Shown here: positions 54,738 to 64,000 of the stretch, in pieces
Layout of the letters: the number at the start of each line of letters is the position of its first letter
Numbering within the stretch: the stretch's first letter is position 1
NCBI GenBank assembly: GCA_001724855.1
Contig: MEED01000014.1
Location: 1-64,000 of the forward strand
Reading direction: 5' to 3'
DNA length: 64,000 nucleotides
From: Lautropia sp. SCN 69-89
GTDB lineage: Bacteria; Pseudomonadota; Gammaproteobacteria; Burkholderiales; Burkholderiaceae_E
Notes under the pieces: model-generated
Database searches by the model: none
What the model saw: the letters and a program-made list of their open reading frames with translations, nothing else
What the model was told of the DNA's origin: nothing
Position numbers and translations under genes: made by a program

Positions 54738-55534
54738 TCTGCGCCGGCGAGACGCTGGCGCAGCTGCTCGTACAGGCAGATCGCCGCGGCCACGCCGACG
54801 TTCAGCGATTCGATCGCCGGCCGCTGCGGGATGCCGACCGGGCTCACCGCGGGCCAGGCCCGCAATCTCGCGTCCAGGCCCTGTCCCTCGTTGCCGAAGA
54901 GCCAGAGGGCAGCCGCGCGCAGGTCGGCACGATACAGCGAGGTGGAGGCACCGGCCTCGGCCGCGCGCACCGCCACCGCGACGTGCGCGGCCAGCCACGC
55001 GGCGTCGACCCCCTCGTGGATGTCGAGGTGGAAATGCGCCCCCATCCCGGCGCGCAGCACTTTCGGCGACCAGCAGAACGCCGTCCCCGGCGAGGTCATG
55101 ACCCGCCCGATGCCCACCGCCGCGCAGGTGCGCAGGATGCTGCCGACGTTGCCGGGATCCTGGATCCGGTCGAGGTAGACCGCGTCTTCGGCCAGCTGCA
55201 GCGGCAGCGCCGGGCGCGGCGTGGGCACGATCGCCAGCAAGCCGCTGCCATGCTCGACCTGGCTGGCGCGCGCGTACAGGCGATCGTCCAGCACCGTCGG
55301 CGGCGCCGACAGGCGCGCGAGCAGCGCGCGCACCTCGTCGCCGGCCAGTGCGTGCCGCGCGACGAACACCTGCGCGTCGCGCGCCTCGGCTCCGAAGCGA
55401 TCGAGCCAGGCCTGCAGCAGGTGCGCGCCCTCGATCACCGACAGGCCCTGCTGCTTGCGCTCGCGTGCCGACGAGGCGAGTGCGAGCAGGCGCCGGAACC
55501 GCTCGTTCGCGGCCGAGACGATCTCGTCGCTCAT
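54725..55534 (-). CDS. SpoU/TrmH-family RNA 2'-O-methyltransferase
   Basis: The protein has 269 residues. An N-terminal substrate-binding domain ([17 protein letters not shown]) precedes a knotted SPOUT fold: [35 protein letters not shown] and [20 protein letters not shown], the three SpoU motifs. It probably methylates rRNA; the exact nucleotide is not deduced. The start ATG at 55534 overlaps the rnhB stop codon by 4 bases, and it ends the envelope operon in this window. Confidence 0.88.
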   Translation of the reverse strand: MSDEIVSAANERFRRLLALASSARERKQQGLSVIEGAHLLQAWLDRFGAEARDAQVFVARHALAGDEVRALLARLSAPPTVLDDRLYARASQVEHGSGLLAIVPTPRPALPLQLAEDAVYLDRIQDPGNVGSILRTCAAVGIGRVMTSPGTAFCWSPKVLRAGMGAHFHLDIHEGVDAAWLAAHVAVAVRAAEAGASTSLYRADLRAAALWLFGNEGQGLDARLRAWPAVSPVGIPQRPAIESLNVGVAAAICLYEQLRQRLAGADQWS

Positions 55535-56184
55535 CCGGTTCGGCCCGCGGCGAGCGCGCGCACCGGCGCGAAGCTGCGACGGTGCTCCTCGCAGGGCCCG
55601 TGCTCGCGCAGCAGGGCCAGGTGTTCGGCGGTGGGATAGCCCTTGTGGCGATCGAAGCGGTATTGCGGAAAGCGCTCGTGCAGCGCCAGCATGGCCTGGT
55701 CGCGCGTGCACTTGGCGAGGATCGACGCGGCCGAAATCGCCGGGTCGAGCGCGTCGCCCCCCACCAGCGTCTGCACCAGGCAGCGCAGCCTGGGCGGCCG
55801 GTTGCCATCGACCCGCGCCAGCGCCGGCTCGATCGCCAGCCCCGCGACCGCGCGCTGCATCGCCAGCAGCGCCGCCTGCAGGATGTTCAAGGCGTCGATT
55901 TCCGCCGTGCTGGCGCTGGCGATCGCCCAGGCGAGCGCGCGTTCGCGGATCTCGCCGGCCAGTGCCTCGCGGCGTGCCGCCGACAGCGCCTTGGAATCTC
56001 GCAGCCCGTCGATCGGCGCCCGGGGGTCGAGAATCACCGCCGCCGCGTAGACCGGCCCGGCCAGCGGGCCGCGGCCGGCTTCGTCGACGCCGCACACCGG
56101 TCCCTCGGGTGCGGGGAGCAGCAGTGCGAGTTGCGCGGTTGCGCCGTGGCGGCGACGCGCGGGCCTGGCGGTGGACTCAGGCAC
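55531..56184 (-). CDS. rnhB: Ribonuclease HII
   Basis: The protein has about 217 residues. It cuts RNA in RNA-DNA hybrids and single ribonucleotides in DNA. The catalytic Asp-Glu pair is in [20 protein letters not shown]; the next acidic residues are in [20 protein letters not shown]; and [10 protein letters not shown] is the C-terminal signature. I used GTG at 56184, overlapping lpxB by 8 bases; the track start at 56214 would extend farther into lpxB. The lpxB-rnhB-methyltransferase order is common. Confidence 0.93.
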   Translation of the reverse strand: MPESTARPARRRHGATAQLALLLPAPEGPVCGVDEAGRGPLAGPVYAAAVILDPRAPIDGLRDSKALSAARREALAGEIRERALAWAIASASTAEIDALNILQAALLAMQRAVAGLAIEPALARVDGNRPPRLRCLVQTLVGGDALDPAISAASILAKCTRDQAMLALHERFPQYRFDRHKGYPTAEHLALLREHGPCEEHRRSFAPVRALAAGRTG

Positions 56185-57349
56185 CGGCCACCTCGAGCAC
56201 GGCCGCGGCCGCACGCTCGGCGCAGCCGCGACGCAGCGCTTCGTGCAGCGCCGCGAACTGCGCGACGATGCCGCTGCGGTACGTGTCGTCGTCGAGCTGG
56301 CGCAGCAGCGCCTCGCCCATGGCGGGCGCGCGCACCGCGTCCTGCACGAATTCGGGGACGACGAAGCGTCCCGACAGGATGTTGGGCAACCCGATCCAGG
56401 GCAGGTAGCCCATGCGGCGCATGATCCGGTAGTTCAGCCAGCTCATCCGGTAGGCAATGACCATCGGCTTGCGGAACAGCGCGGTTTCCAGAGTCGCGGT
56501 GCCGCTGGCCACCAGCACCGTGTCGGCGGCGGCCAGCGCGTCGTGCGAGCGGCCGCAGACCAGCGTGAGCCGCAATTGCTCCGGGAGCCGCGCCGCGGCG
56601 GCGATCGCCCTGAGCCGCTCGAACAGCGTCGTCGAGGCCGCCGGCATCACGAAATGCAGCCCTGCGCGACGTTCGTGCAGCCAGGCCGCCGTCTGCAGGA
56701 ACGGCAGCGCGAGATGCTCGACCTCCGAGGACCGGCTTCCGGGCAGCAGCGCGACCACCGTTGCGCCCGCCGGCAGGCCGAGCGCGCGCCGCGCCTCGAC
56801 CGCATCGACCTGCGCGGGAATCGCGTCGGCAAGCGGGTGGCCGACGTAGGTCGCCGGGATGCCGGCCTCGCGATAGATCGCCTCCTCGAACGGAAACACC
56901 AGCAGCATGTGGTCGACGCTGCGGCGGATCTTCTCGATGCGTTCGCGCCGCCACGCCCAGATGGAGGGGCTGATGAAATGCGCGGTGCGGATGCCCTGCG
57001 CCCGCAACCTCGCTTCCAGGTCGAGATTGAAGTCGGGGGCGTCGACGCCGACGAACAGTTGCGGGTGCCACGATGCCAGGCGCGCGGCCAGCGCGTTGCG
57101 CATGCGCCGCAGGCGCGGATATTCGCGCAGCACCTCCAGGTAACCGTTGACCGACAGCGCGTCGATCGTCCACCAGGCGTCGAAGCCGTGCCGCGCCATC
57201 GCGGGCCCGCCGATGCCGGCCGCCTCGAGACGGCCGACGCGGGTCGCCAGCCCTTCGAGCACCGAGGCCGCGAGGAGGTCCCCGGAGGCTTCGCCGGCCA
57301 CCATCCCCAGCGTCAGCGACCCGGCGGCGCCCGTCTGCGCGGACATCAC
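56177..57349 (-). CDS. lpxB: Lipid-A-disaccharide synthase
   Basis: The protein has 390 residues. This GT-B glycosyltransferase joins 2,3-diacylglucosamine-1-P to UDP-2,3-diacylglucosamine. Family stretches: [49 protein letters not shown] and [13 protein letters not shown]. It acts at the inner membrane surface after LpxD and LpxH. It lies 6 bases after lpxA and overlaps rnhB. Confidence 0.96.
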   Translation of the reverse strand: MMSAQTGAAGSLTLGMVAGEASGDLLAASVLEGLATRVGRLEAAGIGGPAMARHGFDAWWTIDALSVNGYLEVLREYPRLRRMRNALAARLASWHPQLFVGVDAPDFNLDLEARLRAQGIRTAHFISPSIWAWRRERIEKIRRSVDHMLLVFPFEEAIYREAGIPATYVGHPLADAIPAQVDAVEARRALGLPAGATVVALLPGSRSSEVEHLALPFLQTAAWLHERRAGLHFVMPAASTTLFERLRAIAAAARLPEQLRLTLVCGRSHDALAAADTVLVASGTATLETALFRKPMVIAYRMSWLNYRIMRRMGYLPWIGLPNILSGRFVVPEFVQDAVRAPAMGEALLRQLDDDTYRSGIVAQFAALHEALRRGCAERAAAAVLEVAGA

Positions 57350-57355
57350 ACGTTC

Positions 57356-58243
57356 TCAGCGCACGATGCCGCGCGTGACGCCGTCGAGGAAGTCGGCAAG
57401 CAGCACCAGGTCGCCGCGCGCGGCAGCGCCCAGCGGTTCGGCAGCGCCGACCCCACCATCGCCCGCGCCGGCCCTGCTCTCGCCCGCGGCGGCGGCTGCC
57501 TCGTGGCCTGCGGCCGACGGCGCCACGCCCTGGGCGATCCAGGCCCGCAGCCCCTCGCGCGCCTGCTGCAGCGTCGCGCCGCTCTTGTACAGCAGCTTGT
57601 AGGCGCGGCGGATCGCGTTGATCCGCGCGGCGTCGAAGCCGCGCCTGCGCAGCCCCTCGGAGTTGATGCCGTGCGCCGCCGCGCTGCTGCCCGAGGCCAT
57701 CACGTACGGCGGGATGTCGTGCAGCACGACGGTGCCGACGCCGGTCATCGCGTGCGCACCGATCTTGCAGAACTGGTGGACCTGCGTCGCGCCGCCGAGG
57801 ATCACCCAGTCGCCGATCTCGACGTGGCCCGCGAGGTTCGTGCTGTTGGCGATGATCACGTGGTCGCCGAGCGCGCAGTCGTGGGCCACGTGCACGTAGG
57901 CCATGATCCACGCGTCGCTGCCGATCCGGGTCACGCCGCGGTCCTGGACGGTGCCACGGTTGATCGTCACGCATTCACGGATCGTGTTGCCGTCGCCGAT
58001 CTCGAGCGCGGTGGGCTCGCCGGCGTATTTCTTGTCCTGCGGCTCGGCGCCGATCGACGCGAACTGGAAGATCCGGTTGTCGCGGCCGATCGTCGTGCGC
58101 CCCTCGACGACCACGTGCGGGCCGATCCGCGTGCCGGCGCCGATGCGCACCTGCGCGCCGATCGTCGAATACGCGCCGACGTCGACGCTGCTGTCGAGTT
58201 CGGCGCGCGGATCGACGATCGCAGTCGGATGAATGCCGGGCAT
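57356..58243 (-). CDS. lpxA: UDP-N-acetylglucosamine acyltransferase with C-terminal extension
   Basis: The protein has 295 residues. The left-handed beta-helix of hexapeptide repeats includes [40 protein letters not shown] (catalytic His) and [20 protein letters not shown]. It begins lipid A synthesis. Most LpxA proteins have about 260 residues; here an Ala/Gly-rich insertion ([20 protein letters not shown]) expands the C-terminal helical part. ATG at 58243 (MPGIHPTA) lies 8 bases after fabZ. Confidence 0.95.
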   Translation of the reverse strand: MPGIHPTAIVDPRAELDSSVDVGAYSTIGAQVRIGAGTRIGPHVVVEGRTTIGRDNRIFQFASIGAEPQDKKYAGEPTALEIGDGNTIRECVTINRGTVQDRGVTRIGSDAWIMAYVHVAHDCALGDHVIIANSTNLAGHVEIGDWVILGGATQVHQFCKIGAHAMTGVGTVVLHDIPPYVMASGSSAAAHGINSEGLRRRGFDAARINAIRRAYKLLYKSGATLQQAREGLRAWIAQGVAPSAAGHEAAAAAGESRAGAGDGGVGAAEPLGAAARGDLVLLADFLDGVTRGIVR

Positions 58244-58251
58244 CTGGGGGT

Positions 58252-58734
58252 TCAGCCCGCGCCCGGGGCCGTGCCGTTGCCGTTGGCCGGTTCGATCTCG
58301 CGAAGCGTGCACATCAGCTCGGCCTCGGCGGCAACCTGGCCGTCGACGGTGGCCTTGCCCGCGTACTTCCAGATCGAGCGCGAGATGCGCACGATCTCGA
58401 CCTCGAGCATCAGCTGGTCGCCCGGGACGACCGGGCGCTTGAAGCGCGCGCTGTCGATACCGACGAAGTAGTAGACGGTGCTCGCGTCGGAGACGCGCCC
58501 CATCGTCTGGAACGACAGGATGCCCGCCGCCTGCGCCAGCGCCTCGACCTGCAGCACGCCGGGCATCACCGGCAGGTACGGAAAGTGCCCGGCGAAGAAC
58601 GGCTCGTTGATCGAGACGTTCTTCACGGCGAGGATGCGCTTGCCCTTTTCGAGCTCGAGCACCCGGTCGACGAGCAGCATCGGATAGCGATGCGGCAGAT
58701 GTTCGAGAATCGCACGGATGTCGAGCACGGTCAT
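58252..58734 (-). CDS. fabZ: 3-hydroxyacyl-ACP dehydratase FabZ
   Basis: The protein has 160 residues. It dehydrates 3-hydroxyacyl-ACP in fatty acid elongation, with the hot-dog-fold His and Glu in [20 protein letters not shown] and [29 protein letters not shown] is the typical N-terminus. It lies between lpxD (4-base overlap) and lpxA, balancing fatty acid and lipid A synthesis. The tail [11 protein letters not shown] is a short low-complexity extension. Confidence 0.96.
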   Translation of the reverse strand: MTVLDIRAILEHLPHRYPMLLVDRVLELEKGKRILAVKNVSINEPFFAGHFPYLPVMPGVLQVEALAQAAGILSFQTMGRVSDASTVYYFVGIDSARFKRPVVPGDQLMLEVEIVRISRSIWKYAGKATVDGQVAAEAELMCTLREIEPANGNGTAPGAG

Positions 58735-59783
58735 CGTTCTTCCCTGTCGGTTCGTTCGAGCCGGCGCAGGCGCTCGCGCCACTGCGGAAGCTGCCTGAGC
58801 AGCGCCGCCGACTTTTCCCAGTCGACATTGTCCATCAGCGGGAACACACCCGAATAGAAGCCCGGCTGGCGGATCGACCGCGTGACCAGGCTCATCGCGG
58901 AGATCGTCACGTCGTCGCAGATCTCGAGGTGCCCGAGGATGCCCGCGCCGCCGCCGATGCGGCAGCGCCGCCCGATCACCGCGCTGCCGGCGATGCCCAC
59001 GCAGCCCGCGATCGCAGTGTGCTCGCCCAGCCGCACGTTGTGCGCGACCTGGATCAGGTTGTCGAGCTTGCAGCCGTCGCCGATCACCGTGTCTTCCAGC
59101 GCGCCGCGGTCGATCGTGCAATTGGCGCCGATCTCCACCGAGTTGCCGATCACCACCGCGCCGAGCTGGGGAATCTTCTCCCAGCCCTGCGGCCCGCTGG
59201 CGAAGCCGAAGCCGTCGGAGCCGATCACGGTGCCGGCGAAGACGGTGCAGTCGTTGCCGATCGCGCAGTCGTGCTCGATCGTGACCCGCGGATGCAGCCG
59301 GCAGCCGGCGCCGATCACGCTGCCCGCGCCGACCGAGACGCCGGCCTCGAGCACGCTGCCGTCGCCGATGCGCGCCCCCTCGCCGACCATGACGAAGGGA
59401 CCGATGGCGACATCGCGGCCGAGTGTCGCGCCGGGCGCGACGACCGCGGCCGGATGCACGCCGCGGGCGATCGGGCGCGCCAGGCGCGCGGCCATCTCGC
59501 GGGCGATCTGCCCGAATGCGCGGTGTGCGTCCTCGACTTCGATCAACGCGCTGTGCGCGGCAACTTCGCCGGCCAGCGCTGCCGGCGCCAGCACTGCACC
59601 GGCACGCGTCTGCCGGGCCTGAGCGGCGTGGCGCGCCGATGCGAGGAAGCTGAGGTCGTCGGTGCCCGCGGCACCGAGGCTGGCCAGCGCATGGATGCGC
59701 CGATCAGGGTCGCCGCGGCGCAGCGACGCCCCGAGTCGGCGCGCCAGTTCCGCGATCGTCAATCCCTCTGCGAGGCGGCGCAT
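58731..59783 (-). CDS. lpxD: UDP-3-O-(3-hydroxyacyl)glucosamine N-acyltransferase
   Basis: The protein has 350 residues. An N-terminal uridine-binding domain ([20 protein letters not shown]) precedes a hexapeptide beta-helix: [37 protein letters not shown] and [19 protein letters not shown] with the catalytic His. It adds the second acyl chain in lipid A synthesis. It is 54 bases after the Skp-like gene. Confidence 0.96.
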   Translation of the reverse strand: MRRLAEGLTIAELARRLGASLRRGDPDRRIHALASLGAAGTDDLSFLASARHAAQARQTRAGAVLAPAALAGEVAAHSALIEVEDAHRAFGQIAREMAARLARPIARGVHPAAVVAPGATLGRDVAIGPFVMVGEGARIGDGSVLEAGVSVGAGSVIGAGCRLHPRVTIEHDCAIGNDCTVFAGTVIGSDGFGFASGPQGWEKIPQLGAVVIGNSVEIGANCTIDRGALEDTVIGDGCKLDNLIQVAHNVRLGEHTAIAGCVGIAGSAVIGRRCRIGGGAGILGHLEICDDVTISAMSLVTRSIRQPGFYSGVFPLMDNVDWEKSAALLRQLPQWRERLRRLERTDREER

Positions 59784-59837
59784 CGCAGACGCCCGGTCAG
59801 GGGGTCGCGGCCACCGCGAATGGCAGGTGTGCCGGCA

Positions 59838-60344
59838 CTACTGCTTGCCGTTGCCGAGCGCGCGCAGCACCTTGTCGGTGATGTCGATGCGCGGGCTCGC
59901 GAACACCGCTTCCTGCAGGATCAGGTCGTACTTCTCCTGCTCGGCAATCTGCTTGATCACCCGGTTCGCCTTGTCGATGACCTGCGAGAGTTCCTCGTTG
60001 CGCCGCTGGTTCAGGTCTTCGCGGAACTCGCGCTGCTTGCGCTGGTATTCCTTCTCGGCTTCGGCCAGTTCGCGCTGGCGTTTCTGGCGCTCGGACTCGC
60101 TGGTGACCGCCGCATCGCGGTCGAGCCGCTCGCCGAGCGACTTGAGCCGCGCGGCCATGTCCTGCAGCTCCTTGTCGCGCCGGCTGAACTCCTGCTCGAG
60201 CTTCTGCTGCGCGGCCTTCGCCGGGACGGCATCGCGCAGGATGCGCTCGGTGTTCACGAAGCCGATCTTGCCCACGTCCTGGGCGCTCGCCAGCGCACAG
60301 GCGGTGGCGAGCCAGCACGCCGCGAAAGTCCTGACAAGCTTCAT
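59838..60344 (-). CDS. skp: Skp/OmpH periplasmic chaperone
   Basis: The protein has 168 residues. A signal peptide (LVRTFAACWLATACALASAQ) is followed by the Skp core KIGFVNTERILRDAVPAKAA, a long charged coiled coil (the chaperone tentacles), and FASPRIDITDKVLRAL. It binds unfolded outer-membrane proteins and hands them to BamA, the gene just upstream. ATG at 60344; the track start adds 22 unsupported residues. Confidence 0.95.
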   Translation of the reverse strand: MKLVRTFAACWLATACALASAQDVGKIGFVNTERILRDAVPAKAAQQKLEQEFSRRDKELQDMAARLKSLGERLDRDAAVTSESERQKRQRELAEAEKEYQRKQREFREDLNQRRNEELSQVIDKANRVIKQIAEQEKYDLILQEAVFASPRIDITDKVLRALGNGKQ

Positions 60345-60417
60345 CCAGCCCTTCCTGCTGATCGCATCGATTCGAGGCGTGGATTGTCGCACAGTTGCAA
60401 CGACGGGCAAGCCATGC

Positions 60418-62769
60418 TCAGAAGCCGGTGCCGATCTGGAACTGGAAGCGCTGGCTGCGGTCGCCCTCCTGCTTGCGAATCGGATAGCCGAGGCTCAGCT
60501 TGAGCGGGCCGATCGGGGACAGCCAGGTCAGGCCAACGCCGGTCGAGTAGCGCAGGTCGCTGGCACTGAACGACTCGCCCTCGGCGAGCACCGTACCGGC
60601 GTCGAAGAACACGAAGGTGCGGATCGTGCGGTCGCGACCGGTGCCCGGCAGCGGAAACAGCATCTCGGCGTTGCCGACGATGCGGGTCACGCCGCCCAGC
60701 GGCACCTCGCGGCTGCCGCCGCCGGGGATCGTCTCGATCTCGCGCGGGCCGATCGAACTGGGGTAGTAGCCGCGCACCGAGCCGATGCCCCCCACGTAGA
60801 AGTTCTTGAACAGCGGATAGGCCATGCCGCCGAAACCGCGCCCGAAGCCGAGGTCGCCGTTGAGCGCGAGCGTGAGGTCGCGCGTCATCGGGTAGTACCA
60901 CTGGTGCCGGTAGGTGGCCCGCCAGTACCTCAGTTCGGCCGCCGGCAGCGTGACCTCGAGACCGGCGCTCTGCAGTCGCCCGCGGGTGGGGTTGAGCGCA
61001 CTGTCGCGGCTGTCGCGGCTCCAGCCCAGCACGCCCAGCAGCGCCGTGCTCGAGCTGCCGAAATCGTCGACGAAATCGACATAGCGCTGCGGCGCCAGCG
61101 GCCCGAGATGGACATCGTTGCGCTCGTAGGTCATGCCGAAGCTGACCCGGTCGTACTCGGTGTAGGGCACGCCGAAGCGCAGGCCCACGCCGGTGGCGCG
61201 CGTGCGGTAGTCACCGAGGTTCAGCTCGGTGGCGTTGAAGGTGCGCGTGTACAGGTCGAAGCTGCGGCTGACGCCTTCCGGGGTGAAGTACGGGTCGGTC
61301 TGCGACAGCACGACCGAGCGCGACAGCCGGCTGGTGTTCAGCTGCAGCGCCACCGACTTGCCCGTGCCGAGGAAGTTCGGCTGCACGATCGAACCGGAGA
61401 GAATCACCTTCTCCGTGCTGGAGAAACCGATGCCCAGCGAGATGTTGCCGGTGGGTTGTTCGGTGACGACCACGTTCAGGTCGACCTGGTCGGGCGCATC
61501 GGCCACCGGCCGGTTCTCGATCTTCACCTCGGTGAAGTAGCCGAGCCGCTCGAGCCGCTCGCGCGACAGCCGGATCTTGTCGGCGTCGTACCAGGCGTCT
61601 TCGTACTGGCGGAACTCGCGGCGGATGACCTCGTCGCGGGTGCGCACGTTGCCCGCGATGTCGATGCGCCGCACGTAGACGCGCCGGCCCGGGTCGATCA
61701 GGATGTCGAAGGAGACCTCGCGCTTTTCCCGGTCGATCTGCGGCACCGCATTGACGTTGGCGAACGCGTAGCCGAGCGTGCCGAGCTTCTCGGTGATGCG
61801 CTTGGTGGTGTCGGTGAGCTTGCTGCCGGAGAACACGTCGCCCGGACGCAACTGCACCAGCGGCTCGAACTCGGCCTGGCGCCCGAGCAGTTCGCCGCCG
61901 AAGCGGATCGACGACACGCGGTACTGCTCGCCTTCGTTGACGTCGATGGTGATCTCCACGCCCTCCTTGTCGGGCGAGATCGAAACCTGCGTCGACTCGA
62001 CGTTGAACTCGAGGTAGCCGCGGTCGAGGTAGAACGAGCGCAGCGTTTCGAGGTCGCCGGCGAGCTTCTCGCGCGCGTACTGGTCGGCCTTCGAATACCA
62101 GGTGAACCATGTGGGCGTGGACAGGGCCATCTCGTCGAGCAGGCGCTTGGTACTGAACGCCTTGTTGCCGACGAAGCGGATCGCCGTGATCTTCGCGGTC
62201 TCGCCCTCCTCGATCGCAATCGAGATGCCGACGCGATTGCGCTCGAGCGGCGTGACCGTGGAAGTGATGCGCGCGGCATAGCGACCGCGCGACAGGTATT
62301 GCCGCTTGATCTCCTGTTCGGCGCGCTCGAGCGTGGCACGATCGAAGATGCGCGACTCGGCGAGCCCCTGCTCGCGCAGCACGCGCTTGAGCGTGTCGGT
62401 GTCGAATTCCTTCGCGCCGGTGATCTCGACCGACGCGATCGCGGGCCGCTCCTCGACGTAGACCACGAGGACGTCGCCCTCGGCTTCGATGCGCACGTCG
62501 CGGTAGAAGCCGGTGGCGAACAGCGCCTTGACCGCCTCGCTGGCCTTCTCGTCGGTGATGCGGTCGCCCACGCGCACCGGCAGGTAGCTGAACACGGTGC
62601 CCGGTTCGGTACGCTGCACTCCCTCGACGCGGATGTCGCGAACCACGAAGGGCTCGAAGGCGAGAGCGGGTCCGCTGGCGGCCGCGCAGGCCAGGGCGGT
62701 GGCGAATACGACCAGCGCAACGCGCGCCGATCCCGGTTTGCGCCCCGGTCGGCGTCGGTCGAATGCCAT
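60418..62769 (-). CDS. bamA: BamA outer-membrane protein assembly factor
   Basis: The protein has 783 residues. Signal peptide ending ALAFEPF, five POTRA domains (for example VRDIRVEGVQRTEPGTVFSY), then the 16-strand barrel with GGIGSVRGYY (the VRGF/Y-type lid motif) and the terminal QRFQFQIGTGF ending in aromatic F. Inserts beta-barrel proteins into the outer membrane. It lies 3 bases after rseP in the envelope operon. Confidence 0.97.
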   Translation of the reverse strand: MAFDRRRPGRKPGSARVALVVFATALACAAASGPALAFEPFVVRDIRVEGVQRTEPGTVFSYLPVRVGDRITDEKASEAVKALFATGFYRDVRIEAEGDVLVVYVEERPAIASVEITGAKEFDTDTLKRVLREQGLAESRIFDRATLERAEQEIKRQYLSRGRYAARITSTVTPLERNRVGISIAIEEGETAKITAIRFVGNKAFSTKRLLDEMALSTPTWFTWYSKADQYAREKLAGDLETLRSFYLDRGYLEFNVESTQVSISPDKEGVEITIDVNEGEQYRVSSIRFGGELLGRQAEFEPLVQLRPGDVFSGSKLTDTTKRITEKLGTLGYAFANVNAVPQIDREKREVSFDILIDPGRRVYVRRIDIAGNVRTRDEVIRREFRQYEDAWYDADKIRLSRERLERLGYFTEVKIENRPVADAPDQVDLNVVVTEQPTGNISLGIGFSSTEKVILSGSIVQPNFLGTGKSVALQLNTSRLSRSVVLSQTDPYFTPEGVSRSFDLYTRTFNATELNLGDYRTRATGVGLRFGVPYTEYDRVSFGMTYERNDVHLGPLAPQRYVDFVDDFGSSSTALLGVLGWSRDSRDSALNPTRGRLQSAGLEVTLPAAELRYWRATYRHQWYYPMTRDLTLALNGDLGFGRGFGGMAYPLFKNFYVGGIGSVRGYYPSSIGPREIETIPGGGSREVPLGGVTRIVGNAEMLFPLPGTGRDRTIRTFVFFDAGTVLAEGESFSASDLRYSTGVGLTWLSPIGPLKLSLGYPIRKQEGDRSQRFQFQIGTGF

Positions 62770-62772
62770 GCG

Positions 62773-64000
62773 TCAGGAACCGATCAGGCGGGTGATGTCG
62801 TTGAACAGGGCCAACGCCATCATCATCATGATGATCGCCAGGCCGGCTTTTTGTGTGATCACCACGAAGCGCTCCGACAGTGGCCTGCCGCGCGCCGCTT
62901 CGAGCGCGTAATATACCAAATGCCCCCCGTCGAGCACGGGGATCGGCAGCAGGTTCAGCACGCCGAGGCTGATGCTGATCAGCGCCAGGAAGCTCATGTA
63001 TGCGAGCCATCCCACGCGCACCGATTGCCCCGCCAAGTCGGCGATCGTCACGGGCCCGCTCAGGTTGCGCAGCGACAGTTCGCCCATCAGCATCTTGCCG
63101 AGCATGCGCAGCGAGAACACCGACATGTCCCAGGTCTGGCGCACACCCTGCCCCAGCGATTCGAGCGCGCCGTAGCGCACCGTCTGCATCAGCAGGCGAT
63201 CCTGCAGCCCCGCGCCGATGCGGCCGATCGGCGCGGCGCCTTCGCCGCCGGGTGCGGCCACGACGTCGGGCGTCACCGCGAGCGTGAGCTGGTCGCGCCC
63301 GCGCTGCACCGTGAACGACAGCGGCTTGCCGGCACTCGCCTTCACCCGCTCGATCACGTCGGACGCGCGGCGCACCGGCCTGTCGCCCACCGACAGCAGT
63401 TCGTCGCCCGCGAGCAGCCCGTCGCGCTCCGCAGCCGCGCCGCTCACGAGGTTGCCGATCACCACCTTGCCCGGCGCCAGCCGCAGGCCGAGCGTGCCGA
63501 GGAAGTCGCGCTCGGCTTCGTCGGGCGGCAGACCTCGCGTGTCGATGCGCACCTGGATCGTGCCGCCCTGCCGCTGCACTGCCAGCACGCCGTCGCGCCG
63601 CTCGATCACCGGCTCGAGCATCTGGAGCCGCACGTCGTTCCAGGAGCGCACCGCATCGCCGTCGACTGCGAGAATGCGGTCGCCCTCGTGCAGTTGCGCG
63701 GCTGCGGCCGGCGTGCCGGCAACCGGCTGGTCGATCACCGGCGCGGGCTCCTCGGTGCCGATCCAGCCCATTGCCGCATACAGCACGATCGCCAGCAGGA
63801 AATTGGCCAGTGGCCCGGCCACCACGATCGCCGAGCGCTGTGCGAGCGTCTTGCGCGTGAACGCGCGCGGCAACTCGTGCGGGGCGATCGGCCCGCTGGC
63901 CGCGTCGCGCTCGTCGAGCATGCGCACGTATCCGCCCAGCGGGACCGCCGCGATCGTCCACTCCGTGCGATCGCGACCCACGCGCCAGGACAGCAGCGGC
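62773..64000 (-). CDS. rseP: RseP-type site-2 intramembrane protease (N-terminus outside window)
   Basis: The visible part has about 409 residues. It starts outside, reading PLLSWRVGRDRTEWTIAAVP, then VPLGGYVRMLDERD. Two PDZ-like domains follow (RILAVDGDAVRSWNDVRL, ELLSVGDRPVRRASDVIERV), and the C-terminal membrane part has the second metal ligand motif LLPIPVLDGGHLVYY. The HExxH motif is beyond the edge. It cuts anti-sigma factor RseA in the envelope stress response. The track ATG at 63981 is an internal codon. Confidence 0.93.
   Translation of the reverse strand, partial: PLLSWRVGRDRTEWTIAAVPLGGYVRMLDERDAASGPIAPHELPRAFTRKTLAQRSAIVVAGPLANFLLAIVLYAAMGWIGTEEPAPVIDQPVAGTPAAAAQLHEGDRILAVDGDAVRSWNDVRLQMLEPVIERRDGVLAVQRQGGTIQVRIDTRGLPPDEAERDFLGTLGLRLAPGKVVIGNLVSGAAAERDGLLAGDELLSVGDRPVRRASDVIERVKASAGKPLSFTVQRGRDQLTLAVTPDVVAAPGGEGAAPIGRIGAGLQDRLLMQTVRYGALESLGQGVRQTWDMSVFSLRMLGKMLMGELSLRNLSGPVTIADLAGQSVRVGWLAYMSFLALISISLGVLNLLPIPVLDGGHLVYYALEAARGRPLSERFVVITQKAGLAIIMMMMALALFNDITRLIGS

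Noticed and set aside
56171-58471. 766-residue plus-strand ORF
   Set aside because: Antisense of lpxB/lpxA/fabZ; no recognisable domain.
61211-63961. 916-residue minus-strand ORF
   Set aside because: Out-of-frame reading through rseP and bamA, both intact in other frames; Arg/Ala-rich shadow.

Overview
This is a high-GC proteobacterial chromosome window. It is most likely betaproteobacterial (Burkholderiales-like): guaB-guaA, rnfH-ratA divergent from smpB, ppsA divergent from its regulator ppsR, and the rseP-bamA-skp-lpxD-fabZ-lpxA-lpxB-rnhB envelope/lipid A operon are arranged as is usual in that class. No rRNA or tRNA genes were recognised. The window has two parts: an integrative element (1 to about 40.8 kb, running off the left edge) and ordinary core genome (40.8-64 kb).

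The element ends at the 3' end of guaA, a known integration hotspot, with a P4-type tyrosine integrase beside it and five TACCGTCA motifs that look like integrase arm sites. Its backbone is of the PFGI-1/clc/SPI-7 type: parA, parB, a DUF2857 gene, replication-type helix-turn-helix proteins, a TIGR03761 protein, a DUF3577 (STY4534-like) protein, RadC, DUF932, a sigma factor and an AlpA-like regulator. At the left edge an IS3-family element begins inside traG; only the traG 3' part remains in view, so conjugation is probably impaired.

Cargo from left to right. (1) A leftward operon of about 16 kb (1550-17155) carries a DUF499 ATPase, DUF3780, a DUF1156 adenine methylase, a small unknown protein, a PLD/SNF2 helicase and a giant GHKL-ATPase/DUF3883 protein, behind a WYL regulator. 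It resembles predicted helicase-methylase-ATPase (Hma-like) phage-defence loci. (2) Divergently there is an HhH DNA-glycosylase-like protein and a DUF6946-like putative nuclease. (3) A second tyrosine recombinase sits downstream of a region with direct and inverted repeats. (4) A mercury-responsive merR/merTP cluster has ynfA and a GDCCVxC gene but no merA. (5) An AbiE-type toxin-antitoxin pair has a toxin extended by WYL and zinc-ribbon domains; a GGCT-like gene follows, and imperfect direct repeats flank the block.

The most unusual locus is at 36461-38894, next to the integrase: three genes overlapping by 4 bp each. They encode a radical SAM protein with a PqqD-like N-terminus, a 60-residue basic peptide, and a tryptophanyl-tRNA-synthetase paralogue that has lost both class I signature motifs. 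It looks like an undescribed peptide-modification (RiPP-like) system.

The core half encodes GMP synthesis, trans-translation, an SPFH/NfeD membrane pair, an amino-acid ABC binding protein, PEP synthase and its regulator, an rRNA methyltransferase, and the outer-membrane biogenesis operon, cut by the right edge inside rseP. All assignments come from reading the sequence; no database search was run.
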